A stretch of DNA of 64,000 nucleotides from an uncultured Prevotellaceae bacterium (GCA_947168395.1 CAMVLT010000001.1:181140-245139); one strand, 5' to 3'. Shown: positions 42,691 through 52,266, numbered from the stretch's first letter. A program made the numbers and translations. The notes: generated by a model not told the origin, from the sequence alone.

Positions 42691-43860
42691 TTATTCAGCG
42701 ATACAGATAGTAACACGGTTCTTGTTGTTCTCCTGGAACGGCTGTACACGTGCACCCTTTGAATCGTATGTAATACGATCGGCAGAGATACCATAGGTAT
42801 CCTTCAGAGCCTTCACAACGGCATCGGCACGCTGGGCACCCAGACGGTCGTTGATGCGGTCGTTACCAGTACCAGCGTCAGCATAACCAGTAATCACAAC
42901 CTTTGACTTCGGATACTTCTGCATATACTCCACAATGTCCTTCACCTTCTGCTCCTCGCTCGGACGGATGTTGTAGCGGTTGATGGTGAAGAAAATGTCG
43001 CGGCGGATGGGCTCAATCTTAGGCTCCTCAACCTTAGCGGGAACCTCCACAATCTTCTCAACAACCTTCTCCACATAGCGAATCTCAGGCTCGGGAGCAG
43101 GAATGAAGCGAGTGGTGTAGGTCTTACCAAGATTGATCTTGACACCAGCCAGAGCATTGAAGTACCAATCCCAGTTACCAGCCTTCTTAGAGTTGTAACG
43201 GTCGTTCAGCGTATTGGCATTCACTTCAACGCCAATAGAAACCTTGTCGCTAACGCGGAAGTCGCCCTGCAATCCAGCACGGCCAGCAAAACGAACCTTC
43301 GTGCCATCCCACAGATACTCCATGTTCTGATCGGCGGTATACCCTAAAGCAGCTGCACCGGTTTCAGCACCTCTCATGCAATGATTCCAATATGCAGTCT
43401 TCACATTCTTAGCATCATCATTGTCGAAACCAATGTTAGCACCAGCACCCACAAAGGCGCTCAGAGTGAACACACGGTTGGGGTTGAATCCGGCAAGCAT
43501 ATTCGACAGATTAAAAGTCAGGTCCAGTGAAGGAGCGACATACTTCCACTTCCAAGTCTCATAGAAGTTGTTGGCACCGAAATCCTTGTTGCTGATACCT
43601 GCCTTGCTCTGCCAGGCGTTCACTGACAGGCGGGCACCAATAGCCTTGCTGAAGTTGTAGCCAAGAGCAGCCTGTACGTTATAAGAAATCAGGTCTTTGA
43701 AATCAATCTCACCCAGTGTGTACTGTGCACCTACAGGCTGCACCTGAACATACCAGTGGGGATTGAAAACATATTCAGTCGTGCCCTTCTGCTCCTGGGC
43801 AGATGCTGAAAGCACGCCCAAGAACATCAGAGATGACAATATAGTTTTCTTCATATTCAT
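42691..43860 (-). CDS. OmpA-family outer-membrane protein
   Basis: 389 residues with a signal peptide; the ATG at 43854 is an equally good start. N-terminal eight-strand-type barrel (about 25-245), a Pro/Glu-rich linker (EPEIRYVEKVVEKIVEVPAK), then the peptidoglycan-binding OmpA domain (about 285-385: FFTINRYNIRPSEEQKVKDI, GYADAGTGNDRINDRLGAQRA). Resembles the major OmpA-like porin of Porphyromonas/Prevotella. It lies 17 bases after the lipoprotein gene and ends at an intrinsic terminator. Confidence 0.95.
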   Translation of the reverse strand: MNMKKTILSSLMFLGVLSASAQEQKGTTEYVFNPHWYVQVQPVGAQYTLGEIDFKDLISYNVQAALGYNFSKAIGARLSVNAWQSKAGISNKDFGANNFYETWKWKYVAPSLDLTFNLSNMLAGFNPNRVFTLSAFVGAGANIGFDNDDAKNVKTAYWNHCMRGAETGAAALGYTADQNMEYLWDGTKVRFAGRAGLQGDFRVSDKVSIGVEVNANTLNDRYNSKKAGNWDWYFNALAGVKINLGKTYTTRFIPAPEPEIRYVEKVVEKIVEVPAKVEEPKIEPIRRDIFFTINRYNIRPSEEQKVKDIVEYMQKYPKSKVVITGYADAGTGNDRINDRLGAQRADAVVKALKDTYGISADRITYDSKGARVQPFQENNKNRVTICIAE

Positions 43861-43877
43861 TTTAGTATCAATTTTAA

Positions 43878-46520
43878 TTAGAATTCAACATAGAACTTCT
43901 TAATCATCACAACGCCGAGATAGTCAACTGCAGTGTAAGTAAGCTCATAAATCATACCCTTCTCACCCTTAATAGAGCAGTTCTGCATACCATCAACAAC
44001 CCTGAACATATTGGTGCCGGCATTGGCTTCAGCGGCCAGAGCCTTAGCATCGGCAAGATCCAACTCCTCGCCTGTTGCTGCGTCATAGACGTTCGTCACA
44101 GCCACAAACTTCTTATAGATAGGAGCGAAGAACTGCATGGTGTAAGTGGTGGGGATGAGCGTAAGCTCAGCCGTCTTGCTCTTTGAAGGTGCATCCAATG
44201 AGTTGCTCAGCAGAGCCATTTTACCATCGGACTGCTTACCGAACATCGTGATATAGAGCGATCTGTGAGCATTGTTCATTATTCTCAGGATGTGCTCTTC
44301 GATACGGGTCAGATACTTGTCGATAGCCTCGTAAACACTCTCCTTGGTAAGGTCGATGTAGGTTTGGAAGTTGTTGGTAGCCTTCACTTCGTTGAAGAAC
44401 TCAGCCAGTTTCACGTTCACCTCGCTGTCGTCAGCGCAGTTCTGCTTGATGGCATCGACCAGCTCAGTGATGGTCGGGGTCAGGTCGCCAAAGACATCCT
44501 CGATGGGAATCAGCACAGGAGCAGACTCGCTGCCGTCGTTCTTAAGGTAGTAAACCTGAGCCAGGATCTGACCGTTCTTGTCAACAGAAATGTTCTTGCC
44601 AAGCTCGATGCTCTTGAACTTAAACTCATAATTTGCAAAGTCGGGACGATAAACCACGACCTCCTTGATAACGCGAGAAACAACCGAACGCATTCTGTCG
44701 AAACCATCAACGTGCTTCCAAGTCTTGTCCTTCAGGAATGCGAAGGAGAGGGGCTTGATGGCGATGACGCCGATGTTGTACTGCGAGAAGTAGTTGTGAG
44801 TCTGGTTGTTGGCCTCGTCAGTCCAAGAAGCCTTCAGGCCGTAAGCAGGAATGTCAGCCTCCAGGCTCTGCATAATCTTAGCAGAAGCTTCAGCCATAGA
44901 GATTCTGGTACGAGAATCCTGCGGGCCATCCTTAATCACGCTCTTAATAGCCTGACCGATGGTCTTGAAGTCTATCACAAGCTTAGCCTTGTCAATATCC
45001 TCAGGCAGCAGGGTTGCCTCAGCCTTATAGAAACCATTAGCAGCGCCACGGGTTACGTTACGATACCAACCGTGTTTAAGCTCATCGTTAGAATACTCCA
45101 GCGGAGTCAGTGTAAACGGAGAAGCGTTCTGGGCAGAAGTCTCGAGACCCAGCGTCTTACCTTCAAAGTTCACATTTGAGGGGTTCACAGTTACATAAAC
45201 ACTACCAGCATTACCTGTATAGTCACCGTCGATATCAGCAACGAAACGCTCATCCTGCTTGGTGAAGTAGCCTTCCACGTTCTTCAAGTTAGTAACACCC
45301 ATCACCTCCAGGTTACGCGGAGTCCAAGTTTCAACGTCAGAGGCCTCAAGATAATACTTACCGTCTCTTGCAGGGAACTCGATGCCATTGTCAGCAGCAC
45401 CATAGTAGGCAGCAAGCAGATACTGGTCAAGGCCGAACGGAGTCTTCAAGTAGCCCAGAACCGGATTAGCGGTAGCCTGAGTGATAATACCAGTAATCAT
45501 GTTGCTGAGGTCCTTCTTGAGGAAGTTAAGCTGTTTATCCAGAGCTTCGACCTTTTCAGTAACCTTAGCGATTTTGCCCTCAACCTCGGCTATCTTTTCG
45601 TTGAACTCTTTCTTGGTAACATAATTACTTAAGCTCTTCTCAAGTTGGTCAATTCTAATCGAGTCACGGTCAGCCTTATTCATGGCATCACCAGCCAGGA
45701 TGTAGGCCTCCAAAGCCTTCTTCATGGCACTATCAGCCACAGCATGAGCTGCTGCTGCTGCATCCTTTGCTTCCTTCACAAGAGCCTCGATTGAATCCTT
45801 CTTCAAGTAGTTGTCCTCGATGACCTTCACTCTCGTCTCGAGATCATTCACCTTATCAACTAGACCAGCTTCGTTCCAAACAGTAATCAAGCTATCAAGA
45901 GTCTTCTTGTTAGCAATAATCATGTTGTAGTTAGTCTCGGCCTTGGTCAGAGCATTAGTTGCAGTAATGTTAACCTGAGTCAGCTGCTCATTCCAACCTG
46001 CAATCTGCTGATCCAGCTCGTTGAGCTTCTTGTTGATTTCAGTGAAGTCGCACTCACACTTGCCAGCATTCTGTGCCAGTTCCAAAGCTTCCTCAGCAAT
46101 AGACTTGACAGAAATAATCTGCTGGTTTAGATAGCTGATCCACTGTGCAACATCACGACCTGAATCGTCAATACCTTTAACATCACCCAAAGTCTTGTTG
46201 ATCTCGTCAATCAGTTTCTTCAGATTCTCGTCTGCAACCTTCAGAGCTGCAATTTCCTCCAGCTTAGCATAGGTAGCCTCGGCTTCCGTTTTCTTGAGGT
46301 ACAGAGACAAATCACATTGGCAAGACTTGATGGTCTTCACCAAAGCCTCAAGAGCATCAACCTGATTCTGCAGAGTCTGGCGCAAACTGGCCTCCTTTGC
46401 AATATCACCTCTCAGTTCTGTACCGAGATCTTCATTGTAGTCCTTACAGGACACTAATGAACCCACAGATGGCGCAACCAGAGCCACCATGAGTAAAGCA
46501 TTAACAATTTTTTTCTTCAT
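43878..46520 (-). CDS. Large coiled-coil surface lipoprotein
   Basis: 880 residues. Lipoprotein signal with VSC-K at about residue 25. Residues about 35-345 are dominated by heptad-like coiled coil (KEASLRQTLQNQVDALEALV; KKEFNEKIAEVEGKIAKVTE). After about 390 it becomes a mixed globular region with IDGDYTGNAGSVYVTVNPS. I know no named function; comparable proteins precede ompA-type genes in Prevotella. A perfect TTTG-N19-TAATTTTG promoter lies upstream. Likely a surface filament or spacer anchored in the outer membrane, highly expressed with OmpA. Confidence 0.72.
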   Translation of the reverse strand: MKKKIVNALLMVALVAPSVGSLVSCKDYNEDLGTELRGDIAKEASLRQTLQNQVDALEALVKTIKSCQCDLSLYLKKTEAEATYAKLEEIAALKVADENLKKLIDEINKTLGDVKGIDDSGRDVAQWISYLNQQIISVKSIAEEALELAQNAGKCECDFTEINKKLNELDQQIAGWNEQLTQVNITATNALTKAETNYNMIIANKKTLDSLITVWNEAGLVDKVNDLETRVKVIEDNYLKKDSIEALVKEAKDAAAAAHAVADSAMKKALEAYILAGDAMNKADRDSIRIDQLEKSLSNYVTKKEFNEKIAEVEGKIAKVTEKVEALDKQLNFLKKDLSNMITGIITQATANPVLGYLKTPFGLDQYLLAAYYGAADNGIEFPARDGKYYLEASDVETWTPRNLEVMGVTNLKNVEGYFTKQDERFVADIDGDYTGNAGSVYVTVNPSNVNFEGKTLGLETSAQNASPFTLTPLEYSNDELKHGWYRNVTRGAANGFYKAEATLLPEDIDKAKLVIDFKTIGQAIKSVIKDGPQDSRTRISMAEASAKIMQSLEADIPAYGLKASWTDEANNQTHNYFSQYNIGVIAIKPLSFAFLKDKTWKHVDGFDRMRSVVSRVIKEVVVYRPDFANYEFKFKSIELGKNISVDKNGQILAQVYYLKNDGSESAPVLIPIEDVFGDLTPTITELVDAIKQNCADDSEVNVKLAEFFNEVKATNNFQTYIDLTKESVYEAIDKYLTRIEEHILRIMNNAHRSLYITMFGKQSDGKMALLSNSLDAPSKSKTAELTLIPTTYTMQFFAPIYKKFVAVTNVYDAATGEELDLADAKALAAEANAGTNMFRVVDGMQNCSIKGEKGMIYELTYTAVDYLGVVMIKKFYVEF

Positions 46521-46630
46521 TAGAACTAAAATTTATTATTAAACATGTTTATTCTCTTTATATATAATAAGGTGTGAATCACACCCGCAGTTTTCAACCT
46601 CACGACTTCAAACTTCCGCATAATTCTGTG

Positions 46631-46661
46631 CAAAATTAAGAATTTTTTCAGAACCAACAAA
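46631..46661 (-). promoter_or_regulatory. Promoter of the lipoprotein-ompA operon
   Basis: Minus strand: TTTG (46661-46658), 19 bases, TAATTTTG (46638-46631), matching the full Bacteroidota consensus. The leader to the ATG at 46520 is about 100 bases. Together with the L31 promoter it accounts for the 370-base gap 46521-46890; the rest of that gap is AT-rich with no other feature. Confidence 0.8.
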
Positions 46662-46818
46662 GAAAAAGTCATTTTTTTTGGTTTTCTCGGTGTAATTTTT
46701 CACAAAAAGCCCCATTTTCCACACTTTTTGCTGCAATAGTCACCATATTTTTGCATTAACATAGGGTCTACACAAAACACAGGCATCATAAGACATTACT
46801 AAAAAAAACAGGAAAAAG

Positions 46819-46850
46819 TTTGCGTATTTGGAAAAAACATCGTACCTTTG
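46819..46850 (+). promoter_or_regulatory. Promoter of the L31 gene
   Basis: TTTG (46819-46822), 20 bases, TACCTTTG (46843-46850), 40 bases before the ATG at 46891. Confidence 0.75.
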
Positions 46851-46890
46851 CAGCCCGTAATTACACATTAAACAAAAATCAAACAGAAAA

Positions 46891-47145
46891 ATGAAGAAAG
46901 GTATTCATCCTGAAAACTATCGCCCCGTCGTGTTCCGTGACATGTCCAACGGCGATATGTTCCTTACGAAGTCTACTGCAAAGACTAATGACACCGTAGA
47001 ATTCGAAGGCGAAACTTACCCAGTGGTAAAAGTCGAAATCTCAAGCACCTCTCACCCGTTCTATACCGGTAAGAGCAAGCTGGTTGACACGGCCGGTCGT
47101 GTTGATAAGTTCATGAGCCGCTACGGTAAGGCTGCGAAGAAGTAA
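46891..47145 (+). CDS. rpmE2: Ribosomal protein L31 type B
   Basis: 84 residues. [20 protein letters not shown] and [20 protein letters not shown] are the type B (YkgM-like) L31 pattern without the zinc cysteines. A component of the large ribosomal subunit at the subunit interface. It stands alone between its own promoter and its own terminator. Confidence 0.97.
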   Translation: MKKGIHPENYRPVVFRDMSNGDMFLTKSTAKTNDTVEFEGETYPVVKVEISSTSHPFYTGKSKLVDTAGRVDKFMSRYGKAAKK

Positions 47146-47172
47146 GATAGTTCACACTGAGAAGAAACACCG

Positions 47173-47221
47173 AGAGGTGCGTCCAAGGTAGTTGCATATG
47201 CTCTGGACGTACCTCTTTTTG
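47173..47221 (+). terminator. Intrinsic terminator of the L31 gene
   Basis: AGAGGTGCGTCCA (47173-47185) and TGGACGTACCTCT (47204-47216) form a 13-bp stem with one G-T pair, followed by a T-run. Confidence 0.85.
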
Positions 47222-47252
47222 TAAGCCAACATATCAATAACAACAAAACAGC

Positions 47253-47804
47253 ATGAAAACAATTTATGATTTCTCTGTCAAAGACAGAAAAGGTAAGGAC
47301 GTGTCACTCAAGGAGTATGCCAATGAAGTACTGCTGATTGTCAACACGGCAACGAAGTGTGGTTTCACCCCGCAATACGAAGAAATGGAGAAGCTCTACG
47401 AGAAGTACCATAGCCAGGGTTTCGAGATTCTCGACTTCCCCTGCAACCAGTTTGGACAGCAGGCTCCCGGCACCGACGAGAGTATCCACGAGTTCTGCAA
47501 GCTGAACTTCGGCACAGAGTTTCCCCGCTTCAAAAAGATTAAGGTGAATGGCGATGATGCCGACCCGCTATACAAGTTCTTACAACAAGAGAAGGGGTTT
47601 GCCGGTTGGGACATGGAACACCCCATTGCCCACATTCTGGACGACATGCTGGCCAAGAGCGACCCGAACTACCAGGAGAAGCCGGACATCAAATGGAACT
47701 TCACGAAATTCCTTGTCAACAAGAAGGGACAAGTGGTTGCCCGCTTCGAGCCGACTGAGAAACTGGAAAACATTGAAAAGCAGATTGAAGAATTGCTGAA
47801 ATAA
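47253..47804 (+). CDS. Glutathione-peroxidase-like thiol peroxidase
   Basis: 183 residues. Catalytic Cys in NTATKCGFTPQYEEMEKL, LDFPCNQFGQQAPG with the conserved Gln and resolving-type Cys, and WNFTKFLVNKKG with the conserved Trp. It is the Cys form, which in bacteria usually takes electrons from thioredoxin rather than glutathione. The next gene is thioredoxin reductase, whose ATG shares one base with this stop, so the pair probably works as a peroxide-reducing unit. Confidence 0.94.
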   Translation: MKTIYDFSVKDRKGKDVSLKEYANEVLLIVNTATKCGFTPQYEEMEKLYEKYHSQGFEILDFPCNQFGQQAPGTDESIHEFCKLNFGTEFPRFKKIKVNGDDADPLYKFLQQEKGFAGWDMEHPIAHILDDMLAKSDPNYQEKPDIKWNFTKFLVNKKGQVVARFEPTEKLENIEKQIEELLK

Positions 47805-48736
47805 TGGAAAAGACGAAGTGCTTAATTATTGGCAGCGGTCCCGCAGGGTATACCGCTGCCATTTATGCTTCCCGCGCCAACCTAAACCCCATCGAGTACT
47901 GCGGGATGCAGCCTGGCGGACAGTTGACCCAGACTACTGAAGTAGAGAACTTTCCTGGTTATCCGCAGGGAGTAGACGGAAACCAGATGATGATGGATTT
48001 GCGCGAGCAGGCTGAACGATTTGGTACCGACATCCGTGACGGTGAAATCGTCAAGGTGGACTTCTCGAAAGCCCCATACGTATGCACCGCCGAAGACGGA
48101 ACCGTCATTGAAGCCGACACCGTCATCATCGCCACTGGTGCCTCAGCCAAATACTTAGGTTTAGACGATGAGCGTAAATATAACGGACAAGGAGTCTCGG
48201 CCTGTGCCACCTGCGACGGATTCTTCTATCGTAAAAAGACCGTCGCCGTAGTGGGCGGCGGTGACACAGCCTGCGAGGACGCTCTTTACCTGAGCGGACT
48301 GGCCAAGAAAGTATATATGATTGTGCGCAAGCCTTTCCTCCGTGCTTCCCAAGTTATGCAGCAGCGTGTCCGTGAGGCAGAGAACATCGAAATACTGTTC
48401 GAGCACAACACACTCGGACTGTTTGGCGAGAATGGTGTGGAAGGTGCCCATCTGGTCAAGCGTAAGGGTGAACCCGATGAAGAACTGGTAGACATTGCCA
48501 TCGACGGTTTCTTCCTCGCCATCGGCCACAAGCCCAATACCGACATCTTCAAGGAATGGCTGGAAACCGACGAAGTAGGCTATCTGAAGAAAATCGAAGG
48601 GACTCCACGCACAAAGATTCCCGGTATCTTCGTGGCCGGCGACTGTGCCGACCCAGTGTACCGCCAGGCTATCAGCGCCGCCGGCACCGGTTGCCAAGCC
48701 GCCATCGAAGCCGAGCGCTATCTTCTAAACTCATGA
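47804..48736 (+). CDS. trxB: Thioredoxin-disulfide reductase
   Basis: 310 residues. FAD-binding CLIIGSGPAGYTAAIYASRA, the redox motif CATC in VSACATCDGFFYR, NADPH-binding VAVVGGGDTACEDALYLSG, and the C-terminal GIFVAGDCADPVYRQAISAA FAD loop. Transfers electrons from NADPH to thioredoxin. Coupled to the peroxidase gene; ends before a hairpin terminator shared with a candidate small RNA on the other strand. Confidence 0.97.
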   Translation: MEKTKCLIIGSGPAGYTAAIYASRANLNPIEYCGMQPGGQLTQTTEVENFPGYPQGVDGNQMMMDLREQAERFGTDIRDGEIVKVDFSKAPYVCTAEDGTVIEADTVIIATGASAKYLGLDDERKYNGQGVSACATCDGFFYRKKTVAVVGGGDTACEDALYLSGLAKKVYMIVRKPFLRASQVMQQRVREAENIEILFEHNTLGLFGENGVEGAHLVKRKGEPDEELVDIAIDGFFLAIGHKPNTDIFKEWLETDEVGYLKKIEGTPRTKIPGIFVAGDCADPVYRQAISAAGTGCQAAIEAERYLLNS

Positions 48737-48764
48737 GTTCAATGGAGCCAATGAGCCCCATAAT

Positions 48765-48797
48765 CAAAAAAGCCTCGCTTCCCAGCGAGGCTTTTTC
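48765..48797. terminator. Bidirectional terminator
   Basis: GCCTCGCT (48772-48779), TCCC-type loop, AGCGAGGC (48784-48791), with an A-run before and a T-run after, so it can stop trxB transcription on the plus strand and the candidate small RNA on the minus strand. The rest of the gap to 49040 holds only the promoter of the kinase gene. Confidence 0.88.
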
Positions 48798-48853
48798 ATA
48801 CTTTAAAAACTAAATTAATCAACCATAAACCTTAACCATTAAAAATCTTTTCG
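48765..48853 (-). ncRNA. Candidate small RNA opposite trxB's 3' end
   Basis: On the minus strand a TACCTTTG element (48866-48859) is followed by about 85 bases without an ORF, ending in the stem GCCTCGCT / AGCGAGGC (48791-48772) and a run of six Ts. Promoter, short AT-rich body and intrinsic terminator together make a complete small-RNA unit. A good -33 partner at the usual distance is not evident. Confidence 0.5.
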
Positions 48854-49012
48854 TGATGCAAAGGTAAGACATCTTTTCGAGAAGGAGGTTCAATGACAAT
48901 TATTTGAGGTTTAAAATGCGTTATTTCACTATTTTTCGACCTAAAATCACGGATTTTCGACCTTTTTTGCACTTTTCCGAGCTAAAAATTATGTTTTTTG
49001 AGATAAAAAGAG

Positions 49013-49020
49013 TAACTTCG
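49013..49020 (+). promoter_or_regulatory. Promoter element of the hybrid kinase gene
   Basis: TAACTTCG, a variant of TAnnTTTG, 20 bases before the ATG at 49041. Confidence 0.45.
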
Positions 49021-49040
49021 CAGCGTCAAATTGATACGAC

Positions 49041-50738
49041 ATGAACCTAAAAATGCTTATAATTATACTCATCATCGCCGCCGCTGTGGGTCTTTTCCTC
49101 CTCGGAAGAGAACTATTCCAGCGTGGTGTTCGCATGAAAAACCGTTTGCAGATGAGTGCCGTCTACACCAACATCACCCACGAACTGCTCACCCCGCTCA
49201 CCGTTATCTCTGCCTCCGTAGACAGGTTGCGGGAGCAGGAACCGTCATACAGCCAGGACTACGACCTGATGCAACTGAACATCGAGCGCATGGTTAGGCT
49301 GCTACAGCAGATACTGGAAACCAGCAAGTCGCAATCGGGCGAGCTGAAACTGCTCGTAGCGCAAGGTGACATCATGCAGTACATTCAGAAAACAGCACTC
49401 TGCATAGAACCGTTAATGGCCAAGAAGGGACTGGACTTTACAATCAAGTGTACCCCAGAGAGCATGATGGGATGGATTGATACCGACAAACTTGACAAAA
49501 TTATCTACAACTTGCTGTCGAACGCAGCCAAATATACGCAGGGTGATACTGGAAAGGTGGCACTACAGGTGAACACCAACAAAAAGTACGACCATATTAT
49601 AATTAAGGTACGCGATAACGGCATCGGCATTCCTCAGGAAAAGATGAAGAAACTGTTCCACCGCTTCTACGACGGCGACTACCGTCGGCAGCGGACAATG
49701 GGGACCGGCCTGGGGCTTGCCCTGACCCGCGAACTGGTCTATCTGCACGGCGGCACCATCGAGTGCGAAAGCACCGAGGGCGAAGGTACCACCTTCACCG
49801 TGACACTTCCCATCAATAAGGAATCGTTCACTTCATCTCAGATTGACGAGCGCAACAAGATTGACATCAACATAGCCCGGAGTGCTATCCTCGACATTGC
49901 CACCAGAATGCAAAAAGAAGAGTTGGAAGAAGAAGAACCAGCCAACAAGCTGGATGAGGACGCTTACAAGCTGCTGGTTGTTGAGGACAACATCGAGTTA
50001 CTCATGCTGATGAACCAGCTGCTCAGCACTAAATACCACGTTGAGACGGCTACTAACGGAAAGGAGGCTATGGAGATAATCCAGAAAGAGGAACTCGATA
50101 TCATCATTTCTGACGTTATGATGCCTGTGATGGATGGTCTGGAACTGACAAAGAAGATCAAGGCCGACCCCAACTTCCAACACCTCCCCATCATCCTGCT
50201 GACCGCCAAGACCCAGGAGGAAGACCGCGCCGAAGCCCTACAGATAGGTGCCGACAGCTATGTGACCAAGCCTTTCAAACTCAGCGACCTGGAACTACGC
50301 ATCAACAACATTGTGGAGAACCGCCAGCGTGTAAAGGAGGAGTTCATCAGCAAAATCGGCGAGCCACAGCCTCTGCCCCACCCCAGCATTGAGCCCACAG
50401 CCGACGACCTGTTCCTGAAACGCGCCTCCGAGTGTGTCTATGCCCATCTCGACGACAGCGACTACGACCGCAATGCCTTTGCTTCCGACATGGGTGCCAG
50501 CGCATCGACCCTCTACAACAAGTTGCGGGCACTGACCGGTCTGAGCGTCGGCAGCTTCATCCGCGACATCCGCATGAAGGAGGCCATGCGCATCGCCCAG
50601 AACCAGCCCGACATCCGCATCAGCGACCTTGCTTACAAAGTGGGATTCAAGGACCCGAAATACTTCTCCACCTGTTTCAAGAAAGACTTTGGCATGCAGC
50701 CAACCGAGTATATCGAGCACTTATCCAAAGCCCAGTAA
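49041..50738 (+). CDS. Hybrid two-component regulator: histidine kinase, receiver and AraC-type HTH in one chain
   Basis: 565 residues. One N-terminal membrane helix (about 5-22), then HisKA with the phospho-His at 47 (TNITHELLTPLTVISAS), the ATPase domain (NLLSNAAKYTQ, VRDNGIGIPQ, TGLGLALTREL), a receiver (LLVVEDNIELLMLM, IISDVMMPVMDG, ILLTAK), and a C-terminal AraC HTH (about 455-560: SASTLYNKLRALTGLSVGSF; YKVGFKDPKYFSTCFKKDF). This is the order of Bacteroidota hybrid two-component systems that control glycan use, but the large periplasmic sensor is missing. The gene end overlaps the convergent symporter gene by 62 bases. Confidence 0.93.
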   Translation: MNLKMLIIILIIAAAVGLFLLGRELFQRGVRMKNRLQMSAVYTNITHELLTPLTVISASVDRLREQEPSYSQDYDLMQLNIERMVRLLQQILETSKSQSGELKLLVAQGDIMQYIQKTALCIEPLMAKKGLDFTIKCTPESMMGWIDTDKLDKIIYNLLSNAAKYTQGDTGKVALQVNTNKKYDHIIIKVRDNGIGIPQEKMKKLFHRFYDGDYRRQRTMGTGLGLALTRELVYLHGGTIECESTEGEGTTFTVTLPINKESFTSSQIDERNKIDINIARSAILDIATRMQKEELEEEEPANKLDEDAYKLLVVEDNIELLMLMNQLLSTKYHVETATNGKEAMEIIQKEELDIIISDVMMPVMDGLELTKKIKADPNFQHLPIILLTAKTQEEDRAEALQIGADSYVTKPFKLSDLELRINNIVENRQRVKEEFISKIGEPQPLPHPSIEPTADDLFLKRASECVYAHLDDSDYDRNAFASDMGASASTLYNKLRALTGLSVGSFIRDIRMKEAMRIAQNQPDIRISDLAYKVGFKDPKYFSTCFKKDFGMQPTEYIEHLSKAQ

Positions 50739-52116
50739 AAGTCAGCACCCCGTTCAGCATCAGCAGCTCATAGCCGAAGTGGTAGTCCAAATAGGTCTGA
50801 GTCCACTGATCCATGCCGTAGCATAACAATGGCGAGGCCACACAGATGTAAGGCACCCAACCGTCCTTGGGCTTCTTTTTGGTGAACAGTCCAAAGGCAA
50901 AGAGTCCCAGCAACGGGCCGTAGGTGTAGCTCACCATGATATAGATGGCATCGATGAGCGACGTGCTGTTCACAGCACGGAAAAGCAGGATGAAGAGCAC
51001 AAATACTATACACATGACAATATGGACCCTCCGCCGCAGTCGTTCATCGTCGGGACGCTGGCAAATGTCGACGCAGTAGCTCGTCGTCATCGATGTCAAG
51101 GCAGAGTCGGCGGTCGAGAAGGAGGCGGCTACGATGCCAAGGGTGAAGAGGACTGGAATAGCAGCAACAGAATCGCCGCCTACAAGAAAAGAGCCGATGT
51201 AGGTGGGAAGCAGGGAGTCTCCAGCAGCCGCTGTGCCCGTCATGGTGAGCAGTACACCGAGCGAGAGGAAAAGCAGGTTCACCGGCACGAAGGCCACGCC
51301 GTAAGAGCACATATCCTTCTGCGCCTCACGCAAAGTCCTGCACGTCAGGTTTTTCTGCATCATGTCCTGGTCAAGTCCCGTCATCACGATGACGATGAAC
51401 ACACCGCTGAGGAACTGCTTCCAAAAGTTTTGCCTCGACAGCCAGTCGTCCATCACAAAGATGCGGCTCATGGGGTTATCAGTCACCGTCTGCACCGCCT
51501 CGCTCAATGTCATGCCAAGTCCGTCCACTACCTTATATATAATAAGGAGAAGTGCCGCCAGCAGACAAAGCGTCTGCAGCGTGTCGGTAACCACCAGCGT
51601 CTTGATGCCACCACGATGGGTATAGAGCCAGATAAGCAACACCAGTCCTGCCACGTTTACCCCAAAAGGCACGCCGACAGCATCGAACACAAACCGTTGC
51701 AGGATGATGCACACTACGTAGAATTTAGCAGCCGCCCCGGTCATCTTTGACAACAGGAAGAACCACGCCCCCGACAAGTACGACTGCCGCCCCAGACGCT
51801 GTCCCAAGTAAGTATAGATGCTCGTCAGGTTCAGCCGGTAATACAGCGGCAACAGCACGAACGCCACCACGACATAACCCACTACGAAGCCCAGACAGAC
51901 CTGCAAGTAGGTCATCTGTGATGTCTGCACCATGCCTGGCACCGACACAAACGTCACGCCCGAAATCGATGCTCCCACCATGCCAAAGGCCACCATAGGC
52001 CACGGCGACCGCCGCTCCGCACGATAGAACGCTTCATTCGTCGCCCTGCGGCTAGTCAACCGGCTGATGGTAAAGAGCGCAGCGAAATAGCAAAGTATTA
52101 CAATCAGTATCATCAT
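50677..52116 (-). CDS. Sodium:solute symporter (SSS family)
   Basis: 479 residues from the ATG at 52116; longer frames start upstream of the promoter. About 13 membrane helices. MMILIVILCYFAALFTISRL, SPWPMVAFGMVGASISGVTF and VSVPGMVQTSQMTYLQVCLG are typical N-terminal helices of the family, and AASFSTADSALTSMTTSYC carries the sodium-site region of LeuT-fold symporters. Substrate not predictable (sugars, sialic acid or similar). The start codon is four bases after the -7 element, and the 3' end overlaps the kinase gene on the other strand. Confidence 0.9.
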   Translation of the reverse strand: MMILIVILCYFAALFTISRLTSRRATNEAFYRAERRSPWPMVAFGMVGASISGVTFVSVPGMVQTSQMTYLQVCLGFVVGYVVVAFVLLPLYYRLNLTSIYTYLGQRLGRQSYLSGAWFFLLSKMTGAAAKFYVVCIILQRFVFDAVGVPFGVNVAGLVLLIWLYTHRGGIKTLVVTDTLQTLCLLAALLLIIYKVVDGLGMTLSEAVQTVTDNPMSRIFVMDDWLSRQNFWKQFLSGVFIVIVMTGLDQDMMQKNLTCRTLREAQKDMCSYGVAFVPVNLLFLSLGVLLTMTGTAAAGDSLLPTYIGSFLVGGDSVAAIPVLFTLGIVAASFSTADSALTSMTTSYCVDICQRPDDERLRRRVHIVMCIVFVLFILLFRAVNSTSLIDAIYIMVSYTYGPLLGLFAFGLFTKKKPKDGWVPYICVASPLLCYGMDQWTQTYLDYHFGYELLMLNGVLTFTGLWISARYTRLAACQSLS

Positions 52117-52120
52117 CCTG

Positions 52121-52128
52121 CAAAGGTA
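52121..52128 (-). promoter_or_regulatory. -7 element abutting the symporter start codon
   Basis: TACCTTTG on the minus strand ends four bases before ATGATG at 52116-52111, implying a leaderless or nearly leaderless message. Confidence 0.65.
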
Positions 52129-52223
52129 CATCTTTTTACGAGAACAGCAAAGGAAAGAGCCGCTTTCATACACAGAAAATGAAAAAAAGACGTCCTTTCT
52201 GTTCATTTTTCAATTATTTGTTG

Positions 52224-52231
52224 TACCTTTG
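52224..52231 (+). promoter_or_regulatory. -7 promoter element of trpB
   Basis: TACCTTTG, 35 bases before the ATG at 52267. Confidence 0.65.
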
Positions 52232-52266
52232 CAAACGGATATACCAATCCTATAAACTAAAGTATT

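Noticed and set aside
48556..48813. ORF spanning the trxB end and terminator
   Set aside because: Out-of-frame shadow of trxB running through an intrinsic terminator.
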